Shown here: in pieces, positions 11,671 through 22,410 of the stretch
Numbering within the stretch: the first letter of the stretch is position 1
Layout of the letters: each line of letters starts with the position of its first letter
Source of the DNA: Rhyacophila brunnea
Taxonomy: Eukaryota; Arthropoda; Insecta; Trichoptera; Rhyacophilidae
Length of the DNA: 64,000 nt
Direction of reading: 5' to 3'
Assembly (NCBI GenBank): GCA_022495005.1
Contig: JAGYXB010000825.1
Location: 7,359,830-7,423,829, forward strand
Position numbers and translations under genes: made by a program
The notes under the pieces: generated by a model
The model's database searches: none
What the model saw: the letters and a program-made list of their open reading frames with translations, nothing else
What the model was told of the DNA's origin: nothing

Positions 11671-12319
11671 TCGATTTCCAGTTAAAAATGTTTAAAAAAA
11701 GAACATGGCTATCATCGATCTTCTTTTCGAGATAACAAGATTGCATTAATATATTGTGTAGTCGTTTTGCACGTATAGCATAGTGTACTAGCTGTCTAAA
11801 TTTACTTATATGGTTTATAGCCAGAATGCTAACTAGGGAATAGAAGAAGAAACTAGGAATTGGTAATATAATTCGTGTGGTAGCCATTGTTTAATGTTAA
11901 GGAATGAAAAATGTTGCCGTATTTTTCAGTAAAAACATATAAATTTGTTAAAATACACTCAATTCTCTGTTAAACTGCATATGCAGATTATTTCGTTGTT
12001 AAAAATATGACTGCATATTTGTTTTAAAAGATTAACAACTGAATTGTATTAAACAATATGTGTAGCTGTGAAAAATAATTGCATACTAAATCAGATTATG
12101 TATTTAACAATGCAACACGAAATTATTAGTGTACTAACAATAAATCATTCATTAATTCCTTGTTATTTTAATTATTATTACACACAGCATCGTAGTGCAC
12201 TAAACTAAATTGGAACTGATCCCTCTTTGAGTGTAGGTTTCATAATTTTAAATAAGAATAAAAATTATTTAAAATTTTGGAAACGACTATACTGACAAAT
12301 GTGTGTTTAGAAATCTTTT
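11671..12319. other. AT-rich interval, nothing recognised
   Basis: No gene or repeat identified. The minus-strand frame 11606-11887 overlaps the hAT end and has no recognisable content. Confidence 0.45.
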
Positions 12320-13195
12320 AGAAATCAAGATCTCCAATTATGTTCAACTATAATATGTCAAATAGATTACTGAAGCGTCAATCAGAAATTAAAGATCTTG
12401 GCATATTGTTTGACTCACGTTTACCATTTCGCCCACACACCACTTATACGGCATTGCGTGCAAGCAAGCTTCTAGGATTCATCATGAGACAAGCCAAGCC
12501 ATTCAAGAATCCAACTTTTTTACGTACACTCTTTGTGTCGTTAGTATGAAGTATTCTTGAGTATGGGTCCATTATCTGGAGTCCTTACGAGGTTTCCTAT
12601 AAGCTTGTTTTAGAGCGTGTTCAGAAAAAAATTCTTCGTCATCTTTATTTTAAAGTTTATAATTATTTTCCTTTTAACAGCTTCTCAAACGAGTATTTTC
12701 CGACTAACTTTCTTCAAGGCATGCTCGCCTCTCATTATCTCGAGGCTCGTATGTCACTACTGCTCTTAAAGAATTTTTCCCTGCTCTCATGTGGTATAGT
12801 TTCCAATCCCGATATTCTAGAAAATTTGAATTTTTATGCACCGGTCAATTACATGCGTGACCTATTTTGGGTGAAAGCTGTTTCCTCATGTCAGGCTCAC
12901 CAGGCACCAATAGCGAGAGCTGTGCGGCTGGCAATGCACTCCGTAGAGATGTAGATATTTTTAGCGATGCATTATATATTCTGTTTTTAAAATTCTATTT
13001 TATTGTTTAATTTGTATATTCTTTTGAATTACTGTTGTTCTTTTATTTTATTTCTTTCGTATAAAACTATTTTTTTTTTACTGATTACTTGTTCTTTTTA
13101 TTCTAAATGTCATGTTGTGAACGTCCTGAATTAATTAATTGCTCTTTATGTGCTCAACGTGTCTTTTTTAAATAAATAAATATAAATAAATAATA
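12320..13195 (+). pseudogene. LINE reverse-transcriptase C-terminus and 3' UTR (Jockey/CR1-like)
   Basis: The translation has the conserved post-catalytic region of insect Jockey/CR1-type reverse transcriptases. IKDLGILFDSRLPF is followed by the region SKLLGFIMRQAKPF and SILEYGSIIWSPY after an in-frame stop at 12547. A third open piece at 12721-12954 contains the C-terminal AVSSCQAHQAPIARA. The fragment lacks the endonuclease and the catalytic FADD region, so it is 5'-truncated, and stops and frameshifts break it. The 3' UTR has TCATGTTGTGAACGTCC and a terminal (AAATA)n tail, as at 4300-4370. Confidence 0.85.
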
Positions 13196-14776
13196 GAATT
13201 ATATAAATAGTATGTGTTCTAGATATTATGAGTTAAAATTATTTTTCAATACAATTTCATTCAGAATTATGTTAAAAAGTCATCAAATATTTCTAAAGAT
13301 CGTAATGGGAAACAATTCGAGTATTCTCATTAGGAGTTGACGGTGGTTTAAGGTGTGTCACTGAACTAGGCGCTGACTAGACTGTGATTGAACTTTTAGT
13401 AAAAAAATAATAAATTTCATAAATTCAATATCAAATCGAAGCACCGCATAACTGTATTATGTATTCGTATTTTATGACAGGTTGTCAGGTCCCCATGAGA
13501 AATTTAACATGCACGATAAGGCGCCACGGCGGGTTAAAGAGTTATGCTACGGGGATTTATTATACTTTTTTAAATTGTGAATTGTGAATTTTAAATTGTG
13601 AAAATATAGAAGCGAGTGGAGAAGAGTATAATAATAATTGATATGAATGAATGAATGAATATAACCGTAAGAATAATCAAAAACAAATCGCCATCCCAGA
13701 CTTGTTGGAAGTGAGATTTATTAATTTTACGAGAATCTTGTTTAATGATTAATATTAATTAATAAATGCGATATTGGTACATATATACCTACAGCAGAAA
13801 AGAATTATTATTATAAGTAGCAAATACATAAGCTGTTCGATAAAATATGACAATTCCTACTGAAAAGTTATTATATACAAATATAGTAAGGAGTCACTCA
13901 CACAAATGTGCCCAAGTTGAAATGTAGTTCACTTGAGTTACAATGAAGAAATATAGTTAAAGTATGATTTGTAATTTATTTATTTAGAAAAAAAATATTA
14001 CGGCATTACAGCGATTGGCCAATGCGCCATAATACATAATAAATATAAAATTATAAAAATATCTTAATTACAAATAACAACTAATATAACAAGAAAGTAT
14101 AAAAAGACAGCATGTGCATATGTAAATATTAAAGAAACATGATAATATATATAGTTATCAATTTAATAATAATGTATAATAGTAATATATCTCAAATCAC
14201 CGTATCTGGATTTACTCTCTGTCAAAAGTTATTCAAAAACATTTAGGGTAATTATGCCGCAGAGGTGGACACGAGCTTTTATAATTTTTTTACGAAAACA
14301 GTTTATTCCATGTAGACAATTATAATAAATACCTTTTTCTGTCGGCACATCGGCTTTTCGATCCAATAATCGTTAATTGAAAATTTGAAATTTTCATACA
14401 TTTTGATACACCATTATCACAAACTAAAATTATATCAGGTAATATTAGCTTGGGGTAGATTAGATTAGGTTAGGTTATGTCAGGTTAGGTTTGGTTTGGT
14501 CTAAAAAGAAAGTCTGCGGCACATTTACCACATTTAGTTATTGCAATTATTTTTTTTCATAAAAAGCTGTATCCTAATAATAGAAAACCAGCAGTAAAAC
14601 AGGACCAGAAAGTTAGTCAGTGCGCCGGGCCTCTACGTAACTAAACGAGACTGGACGGAGTAAATGTGAAAGGAAATTTTCTTAACGCGCCCCCGCTACT
14701 TTAAAAATTAGCAAAAAAAATAATTATAGATATTTTTTCGAAATGAAAGCATTTTTCTTTGTGCGCGCCTGGGCAG
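13196..14776. other. AT-rich interval with degenerate telomere-like tract
   Basis: Mostly unremarkable AT-rich DNA. Positions 14463-14500 hold GATTAGATTAGGTTAGGTTA and then CAGGTTAGG, a degenerate run of the insect TTAGG telomere unit. Such interstitial tracts are common. A short (AATG)n run lies at about 13645. Confidence 0.5.
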
Positions 14777-15528
14777 TGTCATGTTATTTTATAACATAAC
14801 ACACTATTTTTACGAAGGCAACACTACGCAAAAGATCGACCGGACCACGCCTGCGCACGGGATAGTTTGTACGGAGTTCGTGATACTATTTCCGGCGCTA
14901 AACGAGATAGCGGGCTTGGTACATAAAGGTGAAGCAGGAGTCGATCTCTCAGTCTTGAACTAGCTTTTGGGTTTTTGTTCTAATTTGTTTAAATATTATA
15001 TCGCATTAGGTGCTCGTGATTCACTTGAGTAATTATACATCTTTATACACTGTAGCCCGCAAGTTATCTCATTTATTAATTATACATTCGTTGAAATTTC
15101 TCTACTTGCTTTTTATTTAATTATCCTTATCACAATTGTCTCTATGCATCATCATAGAGTGGCGCTCAATCCGAGATATTTATATTTATTCCATCTTTAT
15201 GTACTTTATTATTATACAGGAACCTAGACGAATGAGTATAGTAACCGGACAGGTAACTGAGGTCAAAGAGGAGAAGTCAAACCACCCACGACCCTGCATC
15301 CTCCTTCCCCGAGTCTCATGCTATCCCCATCCCTATCCTATCCCATTACATATCCCATATCCACTCCTCTCTTCCTTACGTGACAATCCGATCAATTGTC
15401 ACAATTCCCACCTATTCCCTACATCCCCATCCCATCCTTCCTTATCCATCCCCCTGTCAAAATCCTAATATGACAGCAGTTGCATAACATATTATAGAGA
15501 ATAAATCTATTGTTGCTGATTATTTACA
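14777..15528 (+). mobile_element. Possible solo LTR
   Basis: The segment begins TGTCATGTTATTTTATAACA, resembling the TGTCATGTTACATTTCACGT start of the candidate LTR at 56755. It contains a TATA-like ACATAAAGG followed by an initiator-like TCTCAGTCTTGAAC (about 14920-14955), and an AATAAA at about 15500. It can be ended at ...TTTACA (15528). An alternative end is 15157, just before a primer-site-like TGGCGCTCAATCCGAG. No target duplication is visible for either choice. The stretch 15290-15460 is strikingly pyrimidine-rich. Confidence 0.3.
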
Positions 15529-16349
15529 CGCCTTGCAATACCGAAGTGTCAAAAAGAACAATGGGGGAACGATAAGATGTTATCCACATCTTTTCAAATG
15601 TGTAAAAACACGGAGAAAAAGAAAATAATGTATTGAAGTTATCTGTTGAGTCTCACTTTTGTTTACGACTGTTACACATACATAATAATAATATGCGATG
15701 CGACCCACACATTTTATACAGGGAAATACTCTGACCCAAAAAACGTTGAATTGCGCGGGAAGTTTTGTTCGAATCACAATTTTTTTTGTAGTTGCAACAA
15801 AGTTGCCAGCGTAATACGAAAATGTTGCTGGGTTTTTTGTATATGTCTTTTTATAGGAAAGTACTGGACACGATAGGGGTATATTTGTATAAAGATGCAT
15901 TCTAATACTGTAGAGAATTTTCAATTACTGTGATTATAAGATTGGTATTTTTTCAATTATTCCGGGTTTAGATGAAAAAGCCAGTAAAAACCTTCACTGT
16001 CTCTTTTACTGTATTTTATCAAAAACACATAATATTATACGTATTTTCTCATTTACCATGTAGCACATTCTTGATTTGATAATGATATAATTATAATACA
16101 TACTATAATGTTATGGTATACAACATTTTATAATATGTTTTTTCTCCTAACAAAAATATGTAGTTTAATCAAATATTATAAAAAAAAACACTTGAAAATT
16201 TGGGAAACAAAAGATCACGCGGTATTCGTACTAGATCAAACATTATATTATATTAAACACATATTACACACTTGGGGCAATGTTAATTTTTTATAGCAAT
16301 CTTTATATGCGGTAATCTTTCGACAAGAGTATTACAGTCATTATATCAC
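15529..16349. other. AT-rich interval, nothing recognised
   Basis: Open frames on both strands at 15580-15924 overlap each other and have no recognisable domain. Confidence 0.45.
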
Positions 16350-17236
16350 CATGAGGATCATAATATACCCATCATATCATTTTATCATACGCCACAGAGT
16401 ATTAAGGGCGGACGTGCTCAGCGTGGGTCAAAATGGATCTTTTTTCTATTTTCAAAGCATGATCCTGGACATACCTAACCGATTTTTTTAAAACTGTACA
16501 TGTTCAAACACGCGCGTTAACATCATTTTACTCCTTACTTCAATCATAGTTTGTCAATTTATGGCTACGGCAGTATGTTGTTGCCTGACCACTGGGATGC
16601 CAAAAGAAATGGCGTATTTCAAAAAAACACTACCTTATTCTTAGGTCAATAATTATTATAAAGCAATCATTATTCATAAGATGTTTATCACACATGAATG
16701 GTCAAAGACATAACTTATAATGAGTATCTTTAGAATTATCTTCAAATGTGTTAATCTTGCCCATTTTTTGAATAATATAATGCTCAATTCTTGTCAAATT
16801 TGGGATCACAGAGATTATCAATATAATTTTTTATCGTAAATATTTCACTATAATAATGTCAATATAAATTATACTGATGGTTTCATAAATGCGTTTAAAA
16901 ATAAAAATACTTAATGCAGTCATCAAATGTTTAAAATAAATATAAAGGATAATAAGGCTTCAAAATTATATAAATAGATTATCTACAACGTTTAAGGTAT
17001 GTCCAGGATCATGCTTTGAAAATAGAACAAAAGCTCCATTTTGACCTACGCTGAGCATGTCCCCCTTAACAGATTTTTGTTTTTACGAGAAATGAATCTT
17101 AGCCACTCCATCCAGCTCCATATATTAGGTCCTTACTGTGTGTCTGGCTCCAAACATACATTGAAAAAACAACATGAATTTGCCAGCTCCAGAATTCGAT
17201 TCAGTGGCACACGACATTATAAGCTGTCACGTTAGG
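16350..17236 (-). mobile_element. tRNA-derived SINE, minus orientation, split by a MITE
   Basis: The 5' (tRNA-like) part is at 17070-17236 and includes the conserved ACAGATTTTTGTTTTTACGAGAA block in reverse orientation. The 3' part (AGGATCAT...CCACAGAGTATTAA) is at about 16350-16405. The two halves are interrupted by 16402-17069. The intact family is seen at 41934-42174, where the corresponding site reads CTGTTAATG. Confidence 0.6.
16402..17069. mobile_element. TTAA-target MITE, diverged subfamily of the foldback element
   Basis: TTAA lies at both ends (16402-16405 and 17066-17069). Inner terminal sequences GGGCGGACGTGCTCAGCGT and ACGCTGAGCATGTCCCCC are reverse-complementary for about 80 bp. 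The element then holds only the right arm of the foldback family (compare 20484-21166), so its left arm is deleted. The single TTAA of the surrounding SINE is present on both sides, which supports target duplication of TTAA as made by piggyBac-type transposases. Confidence 0.75.
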
Positions 17237-17871
17237 GTTCGGACATCATTGGCGAATGTATTACTTTTTTTTAGTCTTTATTAAAAAAAATCTTGCAAAA
17301 AGTGGGGCAGTTACTTAAGAACATTTTGACAATCACTGATCATTTAAATACATTTATTGCTATAATATTAAGTATAAGCTAAGTATTTTGAACCCAGTTG
17401 TTTTTTTTCGGTACACTTTTCCCCCAAAAACTGTTTATATCATGTGATTTTTAATTGGTCTAATAAAAGCCGATAAAACGAGGCGCACTTTTTAAAACAT
17501 CTTTTTGAGGGAAAATGGTAATTACGCAGTCAACCGCGTTCAGCTCAACGGCGTCGGCTATGAAGGGTACAGTTTAATTTAAATGTCAGAAATTAACCCA
17601 TGGCATTGTGATGTTTAAAAGTAGATTCTTAGTAAATTAACAACGTACTGTTGTAGTGTTTGTGTGATTTTTTTATTGATCTATTGGGCAATGGATGGGA
17701 ATACATTATTGATTGCAAATGACAACATTTTAACTTCGTTAGGAATTGAATGTAGTACTTGCGTGCTAGCTTAAATGAACAGTAGATGATAATATTTCAA
17801 TATATTTTATCATTTTTACTCTTGACTGAACTAAAAACTGAAGTTTAGCTTAAAGCTTAGAGCTTACTGTT
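17237..17871. other. AT-rich interval, nothing recognised
   Basis: No coding or repeat signal identified. Confidence 0.45.
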
Positions 17872-18197
17872 ATGATTAATCTTCGACCACTGCAACTTTT
17901 ATGGTACCATCTTTGGAAAGTCGACGTTCTATATCTGATCAATATTTTCTTTTTAAAATTATCAATGGTTTTGTTGACTCGCCAAACCTACTGGAAAGGG
18001 TGGGTTTCCATTGTCCATCTAGATTTACGCGAAACCAAACTTTATACCATATCAGTCGTAGCGGTTCTAATTATGCACAAAACTCTTTTATTCGGCGCTC
18101 TTGTTTAAATTATAATATGTATTTCTCCTCCGTTGAAACTTTTAGTAATTCACCTGTTTCATTTAAACGCGCTATCTCCAAAATGTTGTATAAATAG
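17872..18197 (+). pseudogene. LINE C-terminal fragment (non-LTR retrotransposon)
   Basis: The frame starting near 17880 reads VPSLESRRSISDQYFLFKII, then NGFVDSPNLLERVGFHCPSR, then FKRAISKML before a stop. LESRR..SD..FLFKI.NG..DSP.LL..V.F..PSR is the usual C-terminal tail of insect CR1/Jockey-like reverse transcriptases. It lacks the catalytic domains and is a different LINE family from 12320-13195. The following AT-rich 3' region to about 18450 is probably its UTR. Confidence 0.7.
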
Positions 18198-18526
18198 ATA
18201 TATATATATTCATATATTTTTTTATGTTATTTTTTTTGTATATAATTTAATTATTCATTATTCTTCCTCATTTTTCTCATGTAATTTCTTTATATTTGTT
18301 ATTCTTACTCTCTATCTTGTTAGGCTTAACTATATTATAATGTATACATGAAAATTTTGCTGGTTGCAATAACTTTTCATAATTATATTTTAAATTTTTG
18401 CAATCAATATGTAACTGTTTGTTTCCTTAATAATAATAAAAAAAAGTTTGTAACTAAAGATTCTAATAATATAATATGTAGGTACATGAAAATCAAGGTG
18501 TCAGACATTTAATTTATAATAAACCA

Positions 18527-18690
18527 TTTCTTTTATTCAACAAATAATTCACAAGATTTGAGAATGTAACATTCCATATATTGAACATACAAACCTTGAA
18601 AACACCTCAGAAAACACCTCAGAAAACACCTACTAGGAAAAATCAAATTTGAAAAAAATGATCCTGTCAGTTTCGCACTTTTTTCAAATG
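18527..18690 (+). repeat. Dispersed repeat related to 22160-22250
   Basis: TTTTATTCAACAAATAATTCACAAGATTTGAGAATGTAA and TATTGAACATACA.A..TTGAAAACAC match 22170-22250 with about 10-15% differences. ACCTCAGAAAAC is tandemly repeated here. This copy lacks the tRNA-like part and the right inverted arm. Confidence 0.65.
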
Positions 18691-19767
18691 TGATTTTTTA
18701 TGAGTAGGTATATATTTAATTTATGTTTAAAAATAAAAATTAAATCTTAAACTATCCCCAGTTCATGAAGTTTAATGTTTACACAATTTATTGTGACCCG
18801 TAACATGTTTATAACAAACGAAAAATTGACACAGTCTTCTATGGCCAGGACTTTCTTATAAAAAGTTTACCAAAAACAACTATAATAATACTGAAATTCA
18901 AGAAGTTGTCTGTGATTTTAAAATATAAACCTGTTGACTAGAGTTTTGACTATTTTAATGATACATAAGAATACAATATGAAGTAGTATTATTTTTAAAA
19001 TTATTTTTGTCTGTCTGACTACTTTTTTTTTATTTCGTGATACTTAAAATAATACTGGAATAAATTGATGAAACTTGTACAGCTAGTAAATTACATTATT
19101 GGTACACAATTTATGAGACAAAACAACAACAAGCAACAATACATCGTGAATCGTGATATGAGTAGGTAAAGTGGGCTGATAGTAGCACAATAATTTTATT
19201 ATGAGATACCGATGTGGGCTTTTTAAATAACATAAAGATTTTCATCTTACGAGTATCCCACGAAAATATGCATGCACTTCACTGCTATTTTTTAATATTT
19301 TTGTTAAAAACGTAACATACTTAAACGATTTGAAAGCTGGTAGTGAAAATTATTGTGGGAGAAAAGTTTTTATAACTGCTGAAATTATGTGTATAGAAAA
19401 TATGAATAATCATTTTAAGTGTTACGCATACGTACGTATTATATTTTTTTGGGGCCATATCACAGTGGGTTGCAGTCAACGCCTCGGTATAATTATAATA
19501 TGTAATATATAGTAGTATATTGGTGTAACCAACTCGGCGACACATCATGGGTATTAGGAAAATTTTAAAACTAGCAATTATTGGATGATTTTCCACATGA
19601 CCTGAGCTAAATTTACTATAGAGTTAAATGAGCTATACATCCAAATTCAACTTTTAGAAGCCTAAAAGTCGAAAAATATTTTTTTAAAACATTAAAAATA
19701 AGCTTGAAACTGCCCGCGCATGAATGAATTTACAATGTAAAAAAGCTTGACAAAATCAAGTACCTAA
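18691..19767. other. AT-rich interval, nothing recognised
   Basis: Opposed frames at about 19321-19596 overlap and carry no recognisable content. Confidence 0.45.
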
Positions 19768-21166
19768 TTAAGGGGGGACATGCTCGTCGAAGTTCAAAAT
19801 TGAGTTTTTATTGTATATTCAAACCATGATCCTGGACACTCCTTAAACGTTGTAGATAATCTATTTATATAATTTTGAAGCCTTATTATCCTTTATAGTT
19901 ATTTTAAACATTTGATGACTGCATAAAGTATTTTTGTTACATAAAATAGTATTCTTTTAAACCTCTCGCTCTAATGTTTTAGAATATAGTCATATTTCGG
20001 TACATAACTGTGCAGTGGTGTTAAGATTTTTACATTTATTAATTTTTAAACGCATTTATAAAACCATTAGTATAATTTATGACGAGATAATTTTTGTAAA
20101 ATATTCATGATAAAAAATTATATTGATAATCTCTGTGATCCTAAATTTTACAAGAATTAGGCATTTTATTATTCAAAAAATCGGCAAGATTAACACATTT
20201 GAAGATGATTCTAAAGATACTTATTATAAGCTATGTTATTGATCATTCAAGTGTGATAAACATCTATGAATAATGATTGCTTTATAATAATTATTGACCT
20301 AAGAATAAGGTAGTGTTTTTTTGAAATACGCCATTTTTTTTTGTCATTCCCCAGTGGTTAAGCTACAACATACGGCCGTAGCCATAAATTGACAAACTAT
20401 AATTGAAGTAGGGAGTAAAATGATATTGACGCGCGTGTTTGAACATGTACTGTTTAAAAAAAAATTAAAAAAAATTCGGTTAAGTACATGTTCAAACACG
20501 CGCGTTAACATAATTTTACTCCCTACTTTAATTATAGTTTGTCATTTTATGGCTACGGCCGTATGTTGTAGCTTAACCACTAGGGAATGACAAAGAAATG
20601 GCGTATTTCAAAAAAACACTACCTTATTCTTAGGTCAATAATTATAATAAAGCAATCATTATTCATAAGATGTTTATCACACTTGAATGGTCAAAGACAT
20701 AGCTTATAATAAGTATCTTTAGAATCATCTTCAAATGTGTTAATCTTGCCGATTTTTTGAATAATAAAATGCCGAATTCTTGTCCAAATTTGGGATCACA
20801 GAGATTATCAATATAATTTTTTATCGTGAATATTTTACAAAATTATCTCATAATAAATTATGCTAATGGTTTTATAAATGCGTTTAAAAATTAATAAATG
20901 TAAAAAATCGTAACACCACTGCACAGTTATGTACCGAAATATGACTATATTCTAAAACATTAGAGCGAGAGGTTTAAAAGAATGCTATTTTATGTAACAA
21001 AAATACTTTATGCAGTCATCAAATGTTTAAAATAACTATAAAGGATAATAAGGCTTCAAAATTATATAAATAGATTATCTACAACGTTTAAGGAGTGTCC
21101 AGGATCATGGTTTGAAAATACAATAAAAACTCAATTTTGACCTTCGACGAGCATGTACCCCCTTAA
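19768..21166. mobile_element. 1.4-kb foldback element with 683-bp arms and TTAA ends
   Basis: Positions 19768-20450 and 20484-21166 are near-perfect reverse complements with a 33-base A-rich loop. Both ends are TTAA followed inward by GGGGGGACATGCTCGTCGAA (one arm has TACCCCC in place of TCCCCCC). There is no transposase. It shares sequence with 57605-58648 and 16402-17069, so it is a family. The transcript would form a very long hairpin. Short frames at its ends (for example 21105-21290 minus) are terminal-repeat by-products. Confidence 0.9.
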
Positions 21167-21269
21167 TGAAAATCAAAATAATATTACTGAAGTATGTCGA
21201 TTTGATAGAGGTCACCAATTTGATGTGCCAATGTACCGGACATGTCGCTTGGCGAGTGGACAACCGCTG

Positions 21270-21480
21270 GTCAAGTGCATTGGTATTCACGGAGCATCAA
21301 ACGACCACAATGGCTCCCTAAAGCTCGCTGCATTGACTGCAGCAATACCTAGAGACCGAGAAGAGTGGAAGGTGCTAGGGGGTTTTTCATATAGTAATGA
21401 ATCAACACCGGCTGAAGATGATGATTATACACACGCAAACACATACATATTATACATAATATATATATATATATTATTAA
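21270..21480 (+). pseudogene. Possible LINE tail fragment
   Basis: In frame from about 21327 the translation includes RDREEWKVLGG and then an acidic EDDD run. This resembles the RTE-type C-terminal block DRE.W..L.EAF that is clearer at 39240-39300 (DREKWMQLEEAF). A GATGATGAT tail and a TA-rich microsatellite follow, as often seen at RTE 3' ends. The evidence is short and weak. Confidence 0.3.
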
Positions 21481-22159
21481 GGATAGGGAATAGGTAAAAT
21501 TTACAATTTAAAATTGGGTGAACGGGGTGGAATTTTTTAATGAGAAAAGCATGAGAAGTAATTGAGGTTTAAACCATTGTTAATTAATGCGTTGAAGCTA
21601 TTTATATTAAAATTGTATGTACTTACAGTAGATTCTAAGCTAGATTTTTTAAAATCTAGGATCTAGGAGGATTATTTGCTCGCTCAAGTTGATTTCTTTA
21701 ATAAATATATGATTATTTTCGACGAGGTAGTTTAAAAGTTATAAAAAATTTATACATTTTGGGTAGGAACATATCTAAAAATAATTAATATGTAGTACAT
21801 ACCAAGTTAGTCTAGATACATTTTAAAAGCCGACTTATTTGTACTCAAAATTCTATTGTTAACTTTCGGTGTTTAAATATTGAAAACAAAGCGAAAGCTT
21901 TCGAGGTTTTGAGTAAAGTTCCAAGTTCCCCAGTTGATCCAAAAATGAATAATGCACAGTTTATATGCGATTATTCTGTGGCTAATTTAAAAATTAAAAC
22001 GGTTTATTTGACTTGAAAAGAATCACTTTACTCCCACACATCAATTAATAGAACAATTTCTATGGCTGCCAACTATTGACGTCGGAGTACTTTTAGACAA
22101 TTTTCGATGCACTGTATGTGGTAGGAATTTTGCTATAAATAAACAAAGAAATGAATTAA
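21481..22159. other. AT-rich interval, nothing recognised
   Basis: A short self-complementary AAATCTAGGATCTAGGA lies near 21652. No gene or family recognised. Confidence 0.45.
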
Positions 22160-22218
22160 TCAACTTTTTTTTATTCAACGAATAATTCACAAGATTTAAG
22201 AATGTAATGTTCTAAGTA

Positions 22219-22410
22219 TTGAACATACATAATTTTGAAAACACTCCTGAAAAAATATATTATAACCAATAGAAAAAATCTTTTTGAAAAAAGTAAGACA
22301 ACCCGCAGGAATCGAACCTGCGTCTCTTAGGGTATCGCGCCCGCCGCGCATAGACTGCTGCATATGCTAAAGCCGTCGTACGAAGTGTTTTCAAAATTAT
22401 GTATGTTCAA
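22219..22410. mobile_element. Short element with 26-bp perfect inverted repeats around a tRNA-like core
   Basis: Positions 22219-22244 (TTGAACATACATAATTTTGA then AAACAC) are the exact reverse complement of 22385-22410. The interior is a poly-A-rich stretch plus the tRNA-like sequence at 22297-22379. The left arm belongs to the dispersed repeat also at 18527-18690, which has no right arm. This suggests a SINE-like core captured between inverted copies. Confidence 0.75.
22297..22379 (-). other. tRNA-like sequence (tRNA-derived SINE head or pseudo-tRNA)
   Basis: On the minus strand a perfect T arm is present: 5-bp stem GCAGG/CCTGC with 7-base loop TTCGATT, matching the B box GGTTCGATTCC. An A-box-like TAGCATATGCAG lies at the usual distance. 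The total is about 83 nt. The acceptor stem pairs only partly (several wobbles or mismatches), and I cannot fold a convincing anticodon arm. I therefore call it tRNA-derived rather than a functional tRNA. Confidence 0.5.

Noticed and set aside
14463..14500. True telomere
   Set aside because: Only a few degenerate TTAGG units; interstitial tracts of this kind are common and no subtelomeric context is seen.
15136..15468. Proline-rich 110-codon frame
   Set aside because: Open only because of a pyrimidine-rich strand within a possible LTR; no domain.
15580..15924. 114-codon minus-strand frame and its 76-codon plus-strand partner
   Set aside because: The two overlap on opposite strands and neither shows a recognisable motif.
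22297..22379. Functional tRNA gene
   Set aside because: T arm is perfect but the acceptor stem mismatches and no anticodon arm folds, and it sits inside a repeated element.
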